Positions 1 to 9,694 of a DNA stretch of 64,000 nt are shown here, piece by piece; position 1 is the stretch's first letter; every line of letters starts with the position of its first letter. Position numbers and translations under genes: made by a program. The stretch spans positions 186,001 to 250,000 of the forward strand of contig NZ_JAASQI010000001.1 of NCBI RefSeq assembly GCF_011762225.1, written 5' to 3'. This DNA comes from Pseudochelatococcus lubricantis (lineage in GTDB: Bacteria > Pseudomonadota > Alphaproteobacteria > Rhizobiales > Beijerinckiaceae). Under the pieces are notes generated by a model that did not search any database, was not told where the DNA came from, and saw only the letters and a list, made by a program, of their open reading frames with translations.

Positions 1-1820
1 CCGCCGATGTGCGCGTGCTGCTGGTCAAGCTCGCCGACCGGCTGCACAACATGCGCACGCTCGGCTTCATGGCGCAGGAGAAGCGGGCGCGCATCGCCGA
101 GGAAACGCTGGAGATCTACGCGCCGCTCGCCGGGCGCATGGGCATTCAGGAACTCCGCGACGAGCTGGAGGACCTCGCCTTCCGCCACCTGAAGCCGGAA
201 GCTTACGAGACCATCGCCCGCCGGCTGGAGAATGTTAGCGCGCGCAACGGCAAGCTGGTCGAGACGATCGAGCACGACCTGACGGAGCGCCTCGCGGAAA
301 AGGGCATCGTCGCCTGCGTCAAGGGCCGGCGCAAGCGCCCCTATTCCATCTGGAAGAAGATGGAGCGCAAGTCGCTGGCGTTCGAGCAGCTGTCGGACAT
401 CTTCGCCTTCCGCATCATCGTCGCTTCCATCGACGACTGCTACCGGGCGCTTGGCGTCGTGCACACCGCGTGGCCGATGGTGCCAGGGCGCTACAAGGAT
501 TATGTGTCGACCCCGAAGCAAAACGACTACCGCTCCATCCACACCACGGTGATCGGCCCCGGCCACCAGCGCGTGGAGCTGCAGATCCGCACGCAGGACA
601 TGGACGAGGTCGCCGAGTACGGTATCGCGGCGCATGCGCTCTACAAGGACGGACGCACCGGGCGCTTGCTGAATGAAAGCCGCGCCTATCAATGGCTGCG
701 CCGCACCGTCGACCTGCTGGCGGAAGGTGACAGCCCCGAGGAATTTCTGGAGCATACCAAGCTCGAACTGTTCCACGACCAGGTGTTCTGCTTCACGCCG
801 AAGGGCCGGCTCATCGCGCTGCCGCGCGGCGCGACGCCGATCGACTTCGCCTATGCCGTGCATACCAACGTCGGCAACACGGCCGTCGGCGCCAAGATCA
901 ACGGCCAGATCGCGCCGCTGCTCTCGGAACTGCAGAACGGCGACGAGGTGGAAATCGTGCGCGCCGACGGCCAGACACCGCCGGCGGCATGGGAATCGCT
1001 CGTCGTCACCGGCAAGGCGCGGGCCGCGATCCGCCGGGCGACGCGCGACGCCGTGCGCCGGCAATATGCGGGGCTCGGCGCGCAGATTCTGGCGCGCGCC
1101 TTCGCACGCGCAGGCCGCGCCTACTCCGACGAGAAGCTGAAGGCGGCCCTGCCGCGGCTGGCGCGCGCCTCCCTCGACGACGCGCTGGCGGCCGTGGGGC
1201 GCGGCGAGATGTTCTCGGGCGATGTCGTCAAGGCCGTCTATCCCGACTTCAAGGACGAACGGCGGCCGACCGTCGACGGGCTGTCCGGCCACGGCTGGTT
1301 CGGCCTCAAGGGCAGCGAGACGCTGAAGTTCAAGGTGCCCGACAGCGGCAAGGAAGCTGACGGGCGGCACGCGATCCCGATTCGCGGCTTCAACAGCGAC
1401 CTGCCGGTCACCTTCGCGCCGGAGGGCGGCGCCGTGCCGGGCGACCGCATCGTCGGCATCCTTACCGCCGGCGAGGGCATCACCATCTACCCGATCCAGT
1501 CGAAGGCGCTGGCGGCGTTCGAGCACGAGCCCGAACGGTGGCTCGACGTGCGCTGGGATGTCGACGAGGAGAACATCCAGCGCTTCCCGGCCATCATCTC
1601 GCTCAGCGCCGTCAACGAACCGGGAGCGCTCGCCGAGATCACCCAGATCATCGCCGACCACGATGCGAACATCGAGGATATCGCGATGAAGCGGCCCACG
1701 CCCGATTTCACGCATCTCACCATCCGGCTGTCGGTGTGGGACCTCAAGCACCTCACCAGCCTGATCGCCGAACTGCGGACCACACGGTCGGTGAGTTCGG
1801 CGGAACGCATTACGGATTAG
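1..1820 (+). CDS. rel: Bifunctional (p)ppGpp synthetase/hydrolase Rel/SpoT, 5' end outside window
   Basis: The gene makes and degrades the stringent-response alarmone (p)ppGpp in the cytoplasm. The reading frame is open from the first bases, so the N-terminal part is missing and only the end of the HD hydrolase domain (LVKLADRLHNM) is seen. The synthetase domain follows at about visible residues 105-225 and contains RYKD. This is the RxKD form typical of bifunctional Rel/SpoT enzymes rather than the ExDD of monofunctional RelA. A TGS domain (about 258-315, starting DQVFCFTPKG) and a C-terminal ACT domain (about 530-600) complete the usual order. The stop at 1818-1820 is followed by a long AT-rich gap rather than by another gene, so this is the last gene of its transcript. 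Confidence 0.95.
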   Translation, partial: ADVRVLLVKLADRLHNMRTLGFMAQEKRARIAEETLEIYAPLAGRMGIQELRDELEDLAFRHLKPEAYETIARRLENVSARNGKLVETIEHDLTERLAEKGIVACVKGRRKRPYSIWKKMERKSLAFEQLSDIFAFRIIVASIDDCYRALGVVHTAWPMVPGRYKDYVSTPKQNDYRSIHTTVIGPGHQRVELQIRTQDMDEVAEYGIAAHALYKDGRTGRLLNESRAYQWLRRTVDLLAEGDSPEEFLEHTKLELFHDQVFCFTPKGRLIALPRGATPIDFAYAVHTNVGNTAVGAKINGQIAPLLSELQNGDEVEIVRADGQTPPAAWESLVVTGKARAAIRRATRDAVRRQYAGLGAQILARAFARAGRAYSDEKLKAALPRLARASLDDALAAVGRGEMFSGDVVKAVYPDFKDERRPTVDGLSGHGWFGLKGSETLKFKVPDSGKEADGRHAIPIRGFNSDLPVTFAPEGGAVPGDRIVGILTAGEGITIYPIQSKALAAFEHEPERWLDVRWDVDEENIQRFPAIISLSAVNEPGALAEITQIIADHDANIEDIAMKRPTPDFTHLTIRLSVWDLKHLTSLIAELRTTRSVSSAERITD

Positions 1821-2439
1821 GGCGGCCGCCACGGCCGTCCACCGGTTCTTCGGCCCGGCGCCCGCCGTCCGGCCCGTCTCGTGGAAATCATGCGACAGAA
1901 AATGTCCAGAATTTTCCATACGCGACAACATGCGCGAACTGAAAGCGGCATGTATAGCCCCATGGCGAGTAGACATATTGACGTAGTCCATGGATAATAC
2001 GAGATAGATGCGCGGCCTTTGCTTCGCGCTTCCGCCTGCATGCATCACCGATAAGAACGCAATATGCTGCAATACATTTGAAAGCAGGACTATTATTTTT
2101 CTATATTCGACTTTCGTTACTTGTAAGGATATCGGTACATGGATAAATTTTGAGTAGCGGTTGTTTGAATTGATGCGAAAGTTATGTAGTATAGTTTCTT
2201 CGAGGTTGCATTCGACGTCCTTCGGGTTACCGTGCACGGCACGCCCCCGGCGGATACGGCGGGATACGCTCGCGGCTATGGTCACAGAGGAGCAGGTGAA
2301 AACAGAGCGATTGAACAGCACTATGCATATTGCCGGAGCCAGAAAGTAAACACCCGTTGTCCGCCAACCATTGCCTCGGATTCCATAGGTCGGCGGGAGC
2401 AGCACCCATGAATTATACTTAACCTATAGAGATTGCATC
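1821..2439. other. AT-rich intergenic region, no supported gene
   Basis: These 619 bases separate rel from the NYN-domain gene. From about 1900 the composition is clearly richer in A+T than the flanking coding DNA, with runs such as tattatttttctatattcg. The only open frame of note (2161-2349, TTG start, 62 codons) has no recognisable domain and a composition unlike its neighbours, so I do not call it. I see no tRNA, strong terminator or repeat. The stretch must hold the promoter of the downstream gene and may hold the end of the rel transcript. It could be a small-RNA locus or decayed foreign DNA, but nothing seen here decides this. Confidence 0.5.
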
Positions 2440-3105
2440 ATGTCTACGATCTGCCGGCGCGCCGTGTTCATTGATGGGGCCAACCTTTACGCAACGACCA
2501 AGACCCTCGGCTTCGACGTCGATTTCAAGCGGCTGCTGCGGTCCTACAATCATAATGGCCGCCTGATCCGGGCGTTCTATTACACCGCGATGATCGAGGA
2601 CCAGGAATACTCATCCATCCGTCCGCTGGTCGACTGGCTCGACTATAACGGTTACCGCGTCGTCACCAAACCGACCAAGGAATTCATCGACTCCTCCGGC
2701 CGGCGCAAGGTCAAGGGCAACATGGATATCGAGCTTGCCATCGATGCGCTCGAACTCGCGCCCCACATCGACGAGATGATCCTGTTTTCCGGCGATGGCG
2801 ATTTCCGCTCGCTGGTGGAGGCGATGCAGCGTCGCGGCGTGCGCGTCATCGTGGTTTCCACCATCCAGACCCAGCCGCCCATGATCGCCGACGAGCTGCG
2901 CCGCCAGGCCGACGAGTTCGTCGACATCACCCAGCTCGCTCCCCTGATCGGCCGCGAACACAGCGAGCGGCCGGAGCGTTCGGTGCGGCTCGCCACCGAT
3001 GCCGATGACCGCGCCGAAAACGTCAAGGGCCGTTCGCTCGTCGAGCGGCGCTACGGAATCAGGAACCAGCCGGTGGACAACAATGACGACGGCGACCTGT
3101 CCTGA
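2440..3105 (+). CDS. NYN domain protein (LabA/DUF88 family)
   Basis: This 221-residue protein has the PIN-like NYN fold, a family generally linked to RNA processing or degradation. The acidic metal-binding residues are in the expected places: Asp in FIDGANLYA near residue 10, Asp in NMDIELAIDAL near residue 90, and the SGDGDFRSLVEAM motif near residue 115. The C-terminal tail from about residue 165 is charged and looks disordered. The ATG at 2440 gives a full-length N-terminus that begins just before the first beta strand. The end of the gene overlaps the start of the uracil-DNA glycosylase gene by 23 bases, suggesting co-translation. The substrate cannot be inferred. Confidence 0.85.
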   Translation: MSTICRRAVFIDGANLYATTKTLGFDVDFKRLLRSYNHNGRLIRAFYYTAMIEDQEYSSIRPLVDWLDYNGYRVVTKPTKEFIDSSGRRKVKGNMDIELAIDALELAPHIDEMILFSGDGDFRSLVEAMQRRGVRVIVVSTIQTQPPMIADELRRQADEFVDITQLAPLIGREHSERPERSVRLATDADDRAENVKGRSLVERRYGIRNQPVDNNDDGDLS

Positions 3106-3754
3106 TCCGGGCAGCACGCCGTCTCCCGACTGCAATCTTTGCCCGCGTCTCGCGGCGTTCCGCCGGGAATGGCAGGCGCGTGAGCCTGCGTGGTTCAACG
3201 CACCGGTGCCATCTTTCGGCCCTGTGGGCGCGCGCCTGCTGGTCGTCGGCCTCGCGCCCGGCCTGCGCGGCGCCAATCGCACGGGGCGGCCGTTCACCGG
3301 CGACTATGCCGGCGACCTTCTCTACGAAACCCTGCTGACCTTCGGCCTCGCGCGCGGCCGTTACGCCGCTTCGCCCGACGACGGCCTCGAACTCGCCGAC
3401 AGCCGGATCACGAACGCCGTGCGCTGCGTACCGCCCGAGAACAAACCGACCGGCGCGGAGATCGTCACCTGCCGGCGCTTCCTCTCCGGCACTCTCGCGG
3501 AAATGGCGAATCTGCAGGCCATCGTCGCCCTCGGGCGCGTGGCGCACGACACGGTTGTGCGCGCGCTGGGACGCGCGCCAACGCGCGTCCCGTTCCGCCA
3601 CGGCGGCCACTACGACCTTGGCAACGTGCGGCTTTTCGACAGCTACCATTGCTCGCGCTACAACACGAATACGCGGGTGCTGACGCCGGAGATGTTCCGG
3701 GCGGTCTTTGGCGACGTGCGGGATTTTCTGGACGCCGTCCCTCGCGCGGCCTGA
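3083..3754 (+). CDS. Uracil-DNA glycosylase, family 5 type (UDGb)
   Basis: This is a base-excision repair enzyme that removes uracil and related deaminated bases from DNA. Motif A reads GLAPGLRGANRTGR at residues 56-69, the form seen in family 4/5 enzymes; the lack of an acidic residue there favours family 5. Cys17, Cys20, Cys115 and Cys130 match the four ligands of the iron-sulfur cluster. The C-terminal motif HCSRYN is near residue 195. I chose the ATG at 3083 because the in-frame extension upstream lies wholly inside the NYN gene and has no family similarity. The protein is 223 residues. It overlaps the NYN gene and converges on smpB. Confidence 0.88.
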   Translation: MTTATCPDPGSTPSPDCNLCPRLAAFRREWQAREPAWFNAPVPSFGPVGARLLVVGLAPGLRGANRTGRPFTGDYAGDLLYETLLTFGLARGRYAASPDDGLELADSRITNAVRCVPPENKPTGAEIVTCRRFLSGTLAEMANLQAIVALGRVAHDTVVRALGRAPTRVPFRHGGHYDLGNVRLFDSYHCSRYNTNTRVLTPEMFRAVFGDVRDFLDAVPRAA

Positions 3755-3806
3755 AGCCGCGCAGGTTCGACCGTTCGCGATGAGCATGGCCCGTCGCGGA
3801 ACGGCG

Positions 3807-4280
<474 letters not shown>

Positions 4281-4284
4281 CAGG

Positions 4285-5178
4285 TCAGCCGTCGATCACG
4301 CCGGCAATTGCGAGGGCCTCATCCACCTTTGCTTTCGTCGCGGCCGACACCGGAACCATCGGCAGGCGCACCTCGTCGTGAATCCGTCCGATACGCGACA
4401 GCGCGTACTTGACTGGCGACGGGTTGGTCTCGGCGAAGAGCGCCGTGTGCAGCGGGAAAAGCCGGTCCTGCAAGGCGAGCGCGGAGGTGAAATCGCCCGA
4501 AAGCGCCGCGTGCAGCAGGTCCGCGCATTGCCGGGGGGCGGTGTTGGAGGTAACGGAAATGCAGCCGTGGCCGCCGTGCGCCACGAAGCCGAGCGCCGTC
4601 ACGTCCTCGCCCGAGAACTGGACGAACTCCGGCCCCAGCACCTGGCGCTGCAGGCTGACGCGGGCGATGTTGGCGGTGGCGTCCTTCACACCGACGATGT
4701 TCGGCAGCTCATAGAGCCGCGCCATCGTCTCCACGGACATATCGATCACCGAGCGGGGCGGAATGTTATAGATGATGATCGGAATGCCGATGGCGTCGTT
4801 GACCGCCTTGAAGTGCTGATACAGCCCTTCCTGATTCGGCTTGTTGTAATAAGGCGTGACGACGAGCACGGCATCGGCACCGACCTCTTCTGCGTGGCGG
4901 GCGAAATCGATCGCCTCCGCGGTGCTGTTCGATCCCGCCCCGGCCACGACCGGGACGCGGCCTTTCGCCTCTTCCACCGCCCACGCGACAACCTGCTTGT
5001 GCTCCTCGTGGCTCAGCGTGGGGCTCTCACCGGTGGTGCCGACCGGCACAAGGCCGTCGACGCCATTCTCGATCTGCCAGGCGATGAGCGCGCGAAATGC
5101 ATCCTCGTCGACCCTGCCGTCGCGAAACGGCGTCACGAGGGCGGTGTACAAACCCTTGAAGCGGCGATGTGCTGTCAT
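4285..5178 (-). CDS. dapA: 4-hydroxy-tetrahydrodipicolinate synthase DapA
   Basis: DapA condenses pyruvate with aspartate semialdehyde, the first committed step to diaminopimelate and lysine. The protein is 297 residues, standard for the family. The Schiff-base lysine is Lys165 in [10 protein letters not shown], the catalytic tyrosine is Tyr137 in [10 protein letters not shown], and the carboxylate-binding GTTGES motif is at 47-52. The ATG at 5178 is preceded by a strong GGGGG ribosome-binding sequence, which argues against the longer in-frame start at 5226. It is the first gene of the operon with smpB and is divergent from the lytic transglycosylase gene. The 296 bases between them hold the two promoter regions. 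Confidence 0.97.
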   Translation of the reverse strand: MTAHRRFKGLYTALVTPFRDGRVDEDAFRALIAWQIENGVDGLVPVGTTGESPTLSHEEHKQVVAWAVEEAKGRVPVVAGAGSNSTAEAIDFARHAEEVGADAVLVVTPYYNKPNQEGLYQHFKAVNDAIGIPIIIYNIPPRSVIDMSVETMARLYELPNIVGVKDATANIARVSLQRQVLGPEFVQFSGEDVTALGFVAHGGHGCISVTSNTAPRQCADLLHAALSGDFTSALALQDRLFPLHTALFAETNPSPVKYALSRIGRIHDEVRLPMVPVSAATKAKVDEALAIAGVIDG

Positions 5179-5474
5179 GATATATCCCCCGAGATGACGG
5201 GGGCTCTCCCGATATGGTCTGATCATCGTCGGGCCTCGACCCGCGCAAGCTGATACTTAATCACTTGGAGGCGGTTGCGCAAAGGCTCATATTGCATCAC
5301 GCGGGACGATCGGACACATTTATCACCGCGTTGCCCGCGCAGTCGCACTCTATCTGCGGTTCTGGTTAACAGTTCTTGAACGATTGGAGGCGACGATGCG
5401 GGCGACGGAAACGCGGTGGCGGAGCCGGAAGCAGACAGAAGCCCGTTCCCGCATCCTGCGAGGGAGACCCATTG

Positions 5475-7706
5475 ATGCGCTTTAGAACCGGGCTTGTCCT
5501 CACGCTTGCCGTCGTTGCCGTCATCCTGGGGCCGGGCCTCGTGATGAACGAGCGCGAGCCGGCGGACGAGGCGCTGGTCACGAGTTCCATCGGCGCCCCT
5601 CCCGCCACGACGCCGGAAGAGGCCGCCCCGCGGCAGATGGCCGCCCTGCCCGACGATTCGCCGAAGCCGCCTGAGGTTATCATCCCGATCGTTCCACGCT
5701 GGCCCACGTTCGACCTGTCCGTCTTCCGCGAGGCCGTCGGTTTTTATCGCGCCGGCCAGCTCGATCAGGGTGACGCCGTCGCCGCGCGGGTGAGCGACCA
5801 GGCGACGCGCGACGCGCTGGAATGGATCGCCCTGCGCGCGAGCAGCGCGGGCATCGACCGGGTACGTATCGAAACCTTTCTCGCGCGCAATCCCGACTGG
5901 CCGGGCGCCGAAGCGCTCCGGCGCCGCGCCGAGGCGACCTTTCTGCAGGGCGCGCCGGCCGACGACGCGGTGCTGGCGTTCTTCGACAGGCAGGCGCCGG
6001 CGACGACGGTGGGGAGACTGGCCTACAGCCGCGCGCTCGCCAGCAGCGGGCGGGACGGGCAGGCGCTCGCCATCGCACGCGCGCTCTGGCACCAGGAAGC
6101 ACTGTCGCCCGCCGCGCGCCGTTCCCTGCTCGACACCCACGGCTCGGGCCTTTCCGCCGACAATCACCGCATCCGCCTGCGCAACATGCTCTACGCCGAA
6201 CAGTGGGATGCGGCCACCGATGCCGCGCTGCGGGCGGGGCGCGGGGAAGTGGCGCTCGCGGAGGCCTTCATCGCCGCGAGCAAGCGCACACGGGATGCGG
6301 GCAAGCTGCTCGACGCCGTTCCCCCCGCCATGCGCGACACTCCGGAATGGCTGCTCGCGAAGGCGCGCTTCGAGCGGCGCGGCGGCAACCTGAAGGAGGC
6401 GGCGGCCGCGCTCGCCCGCGCGGCGGCGAAGTCCGTGCGCGAGGAGCCGCCGGCGCCCGCCGGCGAGGCGGAAGACACGCCGGCGATCAAGGTCATCACA
6501 GCGCCCATTCCCGAAGACGCCATCGCTGAAGACGCAATGGCCGACAGCGGCACGACCGGCTCGCACTGGGCGCTGGAACAGCGCCTCGTCGCGCGCGCGC
6601 TGCTGGACGGCGGCAACGCGAAGGCCGCGTACGACGTGGCGGCCCTGCCGTTCGCCATCCGCGAATCGGACAGCATCGACGCCTCCTTTTTCGCCGGCTG
6701 GATCGCACTGCGCTTCCTCAACCAGCCGGAAAAAGCCGCCACGCACTTCGCCGAGGCTGCGCCGCACGCCACCCTGCCGATCTCGATAGCCCGCGTCGCC
6801 TACTGGCGCGGCCGCGCGGCACAGGCGCAAGGCAGTGAGGAAGAGGCGAAGACGTATTTCACGCAGGCCGCCGACCACGCCACGACCTACTATGGGCAGC
6901 TCGCACGCGAGAAGCTCGGCCTCAACGCCGTCGCCGTGCGCGCCCTGCCGGAACCCACCGCGCAGGCCCGCTTCGATCTGTCGCAGACCAAGGCGGTGCA
7001 GGCCGCGCGGCTGCTGTTCGAGGCGGATGAAGCCGACCTCGCGCTACAGTTTCTTCCCGGCCTCTCCCGCACGCTCGACGATGCCCATCTCGCGGCACTG
7101 GCGGAACTGGTGCAGGAATCGCGCGATGCGCGCGCGGCTCTCATCATGGGCAAGGCCGCGGCCTACAGGGGCAAGCCGTTCGACGTGCCGGCCTTCCCCA
7201 CTTTTGGCATTCCCGACGTGAACAGCGCGGCAATCGAGGAGCCGATGATCTACGCGATCACCCGGCAGGAAAGCGCCTTCGACGGCAAGGCGGTGTCCCA
7301 CGCCGGCGCGCGCGGCCTCATGCAGCTCATGCCCGCCACCGCGCAGGCAACAGCGCGCGCCGCAGGCCTGCCGTTCGATCTCGCGCGGCTCACCAGCGAT
7401 CCTGCCTACAACGCGCAACTCGGCGCGAACCATCTGGCGGAACTCGTCGAACGCTGGAAGGGCTCCTACATCCTCGCCATCGCCTCCTACAATGCCGGCC
7501 CGGGCAACGTGCGCAAGTGGATCGCGGCCTATGGCGACCCGCGCTCGGCCGGCATCGACCCTGTCGACTGGGTGGAGCGCATCCCCTTCACCGAAACGCG
7601 CAACTACGTGCAGCGGGTGCTCGAAAACCTGCAGGTCTATCGCCTGCGCCTCAACAGCGAGACGGCGCTGCTGCTCTCGCAGGACATGGTGCGCGGGCGC
7701 AACTGA
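5475..7706 (+). CDS. slt: Soluble lytic murein transglycosylase
   Basis: This periplasmic enzyme cleaves peptidoglycan glycan strands with formation of 1,6-anhydro-muramic ends. It has 743 residues. The N-terminus (MRFRTGLVLTLAVVAVILGP) is a signal sequence or anchor. A long alpha-superhelical domain (about 80-570) is followed by the catalytic SLT domain (about 575-740) with Glu599 in TRQESAFDG, the GARGLMQLMPATA motif, and SYNAGPGNVRKW. I chose the ATG at 5475 because it has the sequence gagggagaccc just upstream and begins the signal peptide, whereas the upstream in-frame extension is basic and low-complexity. A Pro/Ala/Glu-rich linker lies at about residues 20-70 and another near 330-350. 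Confidence 0.95.
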   Translation: MRFRTGLVLTLAVVAVILGPGLVMNEREPADEALVTSSIGAPPATTPEEAAPRQMAALPDDSPKPPEVIIPIVPRWPTFDLSVFREAVGFYRAGQLDQGDAVAARVSDQATRDALEWIALRASSAGIDRVRIETFLARNPDWPGAEALRRRAEATFLQGAPADDAVLAFFDRQAPATTVGRLAYSRALASSGRDGQALAIARALWHQEALSPAARRSLLDTHGSGLSADNHRIRLRNMLYAEQWDAATDAALRAGRGEVALAEAFIAASKRTRDAGKLLDAVPPAMRDTPEWLLAKARFERRGGNLKEAAAALARAAAKSVREEPPAPAGEAEDTPAIKVITAPIPEDAIAEDAMADSGTTGSHWALEQRLVARALLDGGNAKAAYDVAALPFAIRESDSIDASFFAGWIALRFLNQPEKAATHFAEAAPHATLPISIARVAYWRGRAAQAQGSEEEAKTYFTQAADHATTYYGQLAREKLGLNAVAVRALPEPTAQARFDLSQTKAVQAARLLFEADEADLALQFLPGLSRTLDDAHLAALAELVQESRDARAALIMGKAAAYRGKPFDVPAFPTFGIPDVNSAAIEEPMIYAITRQESAFDGKAVSHAGARGLMQLMPATAQATARAAGLPFDLARLTSDPAYNAQLGANHLAELVERWKGSYILAIASYNAGPGNVRKWIAAYGDPRSAGIDPVDWVERIPFTETRNYVQRVLENLQVYRLRLNSETALLLSQDMVRGRN

Positions 7707-7952
7707 AGCAGCAGGCGCCGCGCGCCCGTTTGTCCTGAAGTCCCCCCGCCTGTGCCGGTTTTCGCGCGCCCGAACATGAGCGAAAGCAAGGATTTATCCC
7801 CCGCGAATAATATAGTGGTCATATACGGGTGCTACGTGGACGGATGCAGCATGCATAGTGCTGTCCAGAACGACATGTCAGACATCCGACCTGATCACAA
7901 CGCCAACGGGCGCCGGACGCGAGAAGCCGGGCGATCGCCGAGAGAGGAAAGA

Positions 7953-8873
7953 ATGGCCACGAACAATACGTTCCGCGATGTCTACGTTTCGGCGAAGGAT
8001 GGGCTGAAGCTGCATGTGCGCGAATACGGCCCGCGCGTCACGGATACGCCCGCTGTCGTCTGCCTGCCCGGCATGGCGCGGACCGCACATGATTTCCATC
8101 CGCTCGCGGAACTGCTCGCCAACGATCCGCAGCAGCCGCACCGCGTCATCTGCGTAGACTATCGCGGACGTGGCCTCTCGGACTGGGACCCGGACTGGAC
8201 GCACTACAACCCGCTCATCGAGATCGACGATCTGCAGCAGGTGCTTGCGGCGCTCGGCATTCCCAAGGCCATTTTCGTCGGCACCTCGCGCGGCGGGCTG
8301 ATCGTTCTCGGCCTCGTCACCGTCGCGCCAGAACTCATCCACGCCGTTGTCTTCAACGACATCGGCCCTGTGGTCGAGCCGCAGGGGCTTGTACGCATCC
8401 GCGGCTACCTCGGCAAGCTGCCGAAGCCGGCCAATTTCGCCGACGCCGTCGCCATTCTGAAAAGCTATCAGGACGCGCAGTTCCCCACGCTCGGCCAGGA
8501 GGACTGGGAATGCCTCGCCCACGGCACCTGGCACGAGATCGACGGCGAACTGAAGCTCGCTTACGATCCGGCGCTCAAGAACACGCTGGAGGGGCTAGAC
8601 CTCACGGCCGCCGTGCCACCCCTGTGGCCGATGTTCGAAAGCCTGAAGGATTTGCCGGTGCTGGTGATGCGCGGCGAGAAGTCGGACATTCTGCGCCCCG
8701 AGACGCTGGCCGAGATGCAGGCTCGTCACGACAAGCTGGAAACGGTGCTCGTCGCCGACCAGGGGCATACGCCCGTCATGAGCCATCCCGACGTCAGCCA
8801 GCCCATCGTGAGCTTCATCAACCGCATCGGCCGCACAGGCGCGGCAGCGCACACGCCGCGCGAGGATGAGTGA
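7953..8873 (+). CDS. Alpha/beta hydrolase
   Basis: This 306-residue cytoplasmic alpha/beta hydrolase has the nucleophile elbow GTSRGG with Ser112. The oxyanion region is VVCLPGMARTAHDF, a DYRGRGLSDWD loop follows, and the likely catalytic histidine is in ADQGHTPVMSHPD near residue 270; the acid is probably in GEKSDILRPE near residue 245. The ATG at 7953 follows a good agagaggaaaga ribosome-binding sequence; the longer frame upstream is unlikely. The substrate is not clear. It stands alone, with 246 bases of non-coding sequence upstream in which I see no other gene, and converges on the MBL gene 14 bases downstream. Confidence 0.9.
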   Translation: MATNNTFRDVYVSAKDGLKLHVREYGPRVTDTPAVVCLPGMARTAHDFHPLAELLANDPQQPHRVICVDYRGRGLSDWDPDWTHYNPLIEIDDLQQVLAALGIPKAIFVGTSRGGLIVLGLVTVAPELIHAVVFNDIGPVVEPQGLVRIRGYLGKLPKPANFADAVAILKSYQDAQFPTLGQEDWECLAHGTWHEIDGELKLAYDPALKNTLEGLDLTAAVPPLWPMFESLKDLPVLVMRGEKSDILRPETLAEMQARHDKLETVLVADQGHTPVMSHPDVSQPIVSFINRIGRTGAAAHTPREDE

Positions 8874-8887
8874 TCGCCGTTGAGTGA

Positions 8888-9694
8888 TTACAGCGTGATC
8901 CGCATGCCGTCGTAGGCGGGCTCGATGCCGGCGGGCAGGCGTGCGGCGAGCGCATCGTAGTCGAGGTCGGCGTGCAGATCGGTGAGGACGGCGCGGCGAG
9001 GTGCGACGCGACCGATCAGGTCGAGCGCATCATCGACGGAAAAATGCGACGGATGCGGACTGTAGCGCAGCGCGTCGAGAACCAGCACCTCAAGCCTGCG
9101 CAGGGGCACGAGGCTCTCCTCCGGCACGCTTCCAACATCGGGAATGTAGGCGATGGCGCCCGTGCCGCCGTTGAAACGGAAGCCGAGCGCATCGATCTCG
9201 CCGTGCCGCACGCGCACCGGCAGCACCTCGATCGCGCCGCCCGCCCCGTCGAAGATCAGGGGTCGGCCGGGCACGAGCCGGCGCAGCGACAGGATCGGCG
9301 GATAATTGCTTCCCTCCGGCGTGCTGAAGCAATACGAGAAACGCTCGGCCAGCAGCGCCTCGGTATGCGCGTCCGCATAGACGTCGAGCCTGTGGTGCAT
9401 GGTCAGCACCAGCGTGCGCAGGTCGTCGATGCCGTGGGTGTGGTCCGCGTGTTCGTGCGTATAAAGAACGGCATCGAGCTTCGTCACCTCCGCATCGAGC
9501 AGTTGCTCGCGCAGATCGGGCCCGGTATCGACGAGAAGCTGCGTATCGCCTCCGTTCTCGCGGCGCGACACGAGGATGGAGCAGCGGCGGCGGCGGTTCT
9601 TCGGGTTATGCGGGTTGCATGCGCCCCAGCCGGCGCCGACGCGCGGCACACCGGCTGACGAGCCACAGCCCAGGATGGTGACGGTCAGCGTCAT
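8888..9694 (-). CDS. MBL-fold metallo-hydrolase (PhnP-like)
   Basis: A 268-residue beta-lactamase-fold hydrolase. The metal motif is YTHEHADHTHGIDDLR (about residues 78-93), and further ligands are likely in VRHGEID and in TDLHADLDYD near the end. The N-terminus GCGSSAGVPRVG and the Cys-bearing segment after it resemble the PhnP/cyclic phosphodiesterase branch of the superfamily. No phn gene is near, so a phosphonate role is not supported. It overlaps tatD by 4 bases and is the last gene of the rlpA-dacF-tmk-holB-metG-tatD-MBL series, which points to coupled translation with tatD. Confidence 0.9.
   Translation of the reverse strand: MTLTVTILGCGSSAGVPRVGAGWGACNPHNPKNRRRRCSILVSRRENGGDTQLLVDTGPDLREQLLDAEVTKLDAVLYTHEHADHTHGIDDLRTLVLTMHHRLDVYADAHTEALLAERFSYCFSTPEGSNYPPILSLRRLVPGRPLIFDGAGGAIEVLPVRVRHGEIDALGFRFNGGTGAIAYIPDVGSVPEESLVPLRRLEVLVLDALRYSPHPSHFSVDDALDLIGRVAPRRAVLTDLHADLDYDALAARLPAGIEPAYDGMRITL

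Noticed and set aside
2161-2349. 62-codon open frame in the rel-NYN gap
   Set aside because: TTG start, no ribosome-binding site that stands out, no recognisable domain and odd composition.
5223-6878. Long minus-strand frame opposite the transglycosylase gene
   Set aside because: Arg/Gly-rich shadow of high-GC coding DNA; the plus strand encodes a clear lytic transglycosylase.
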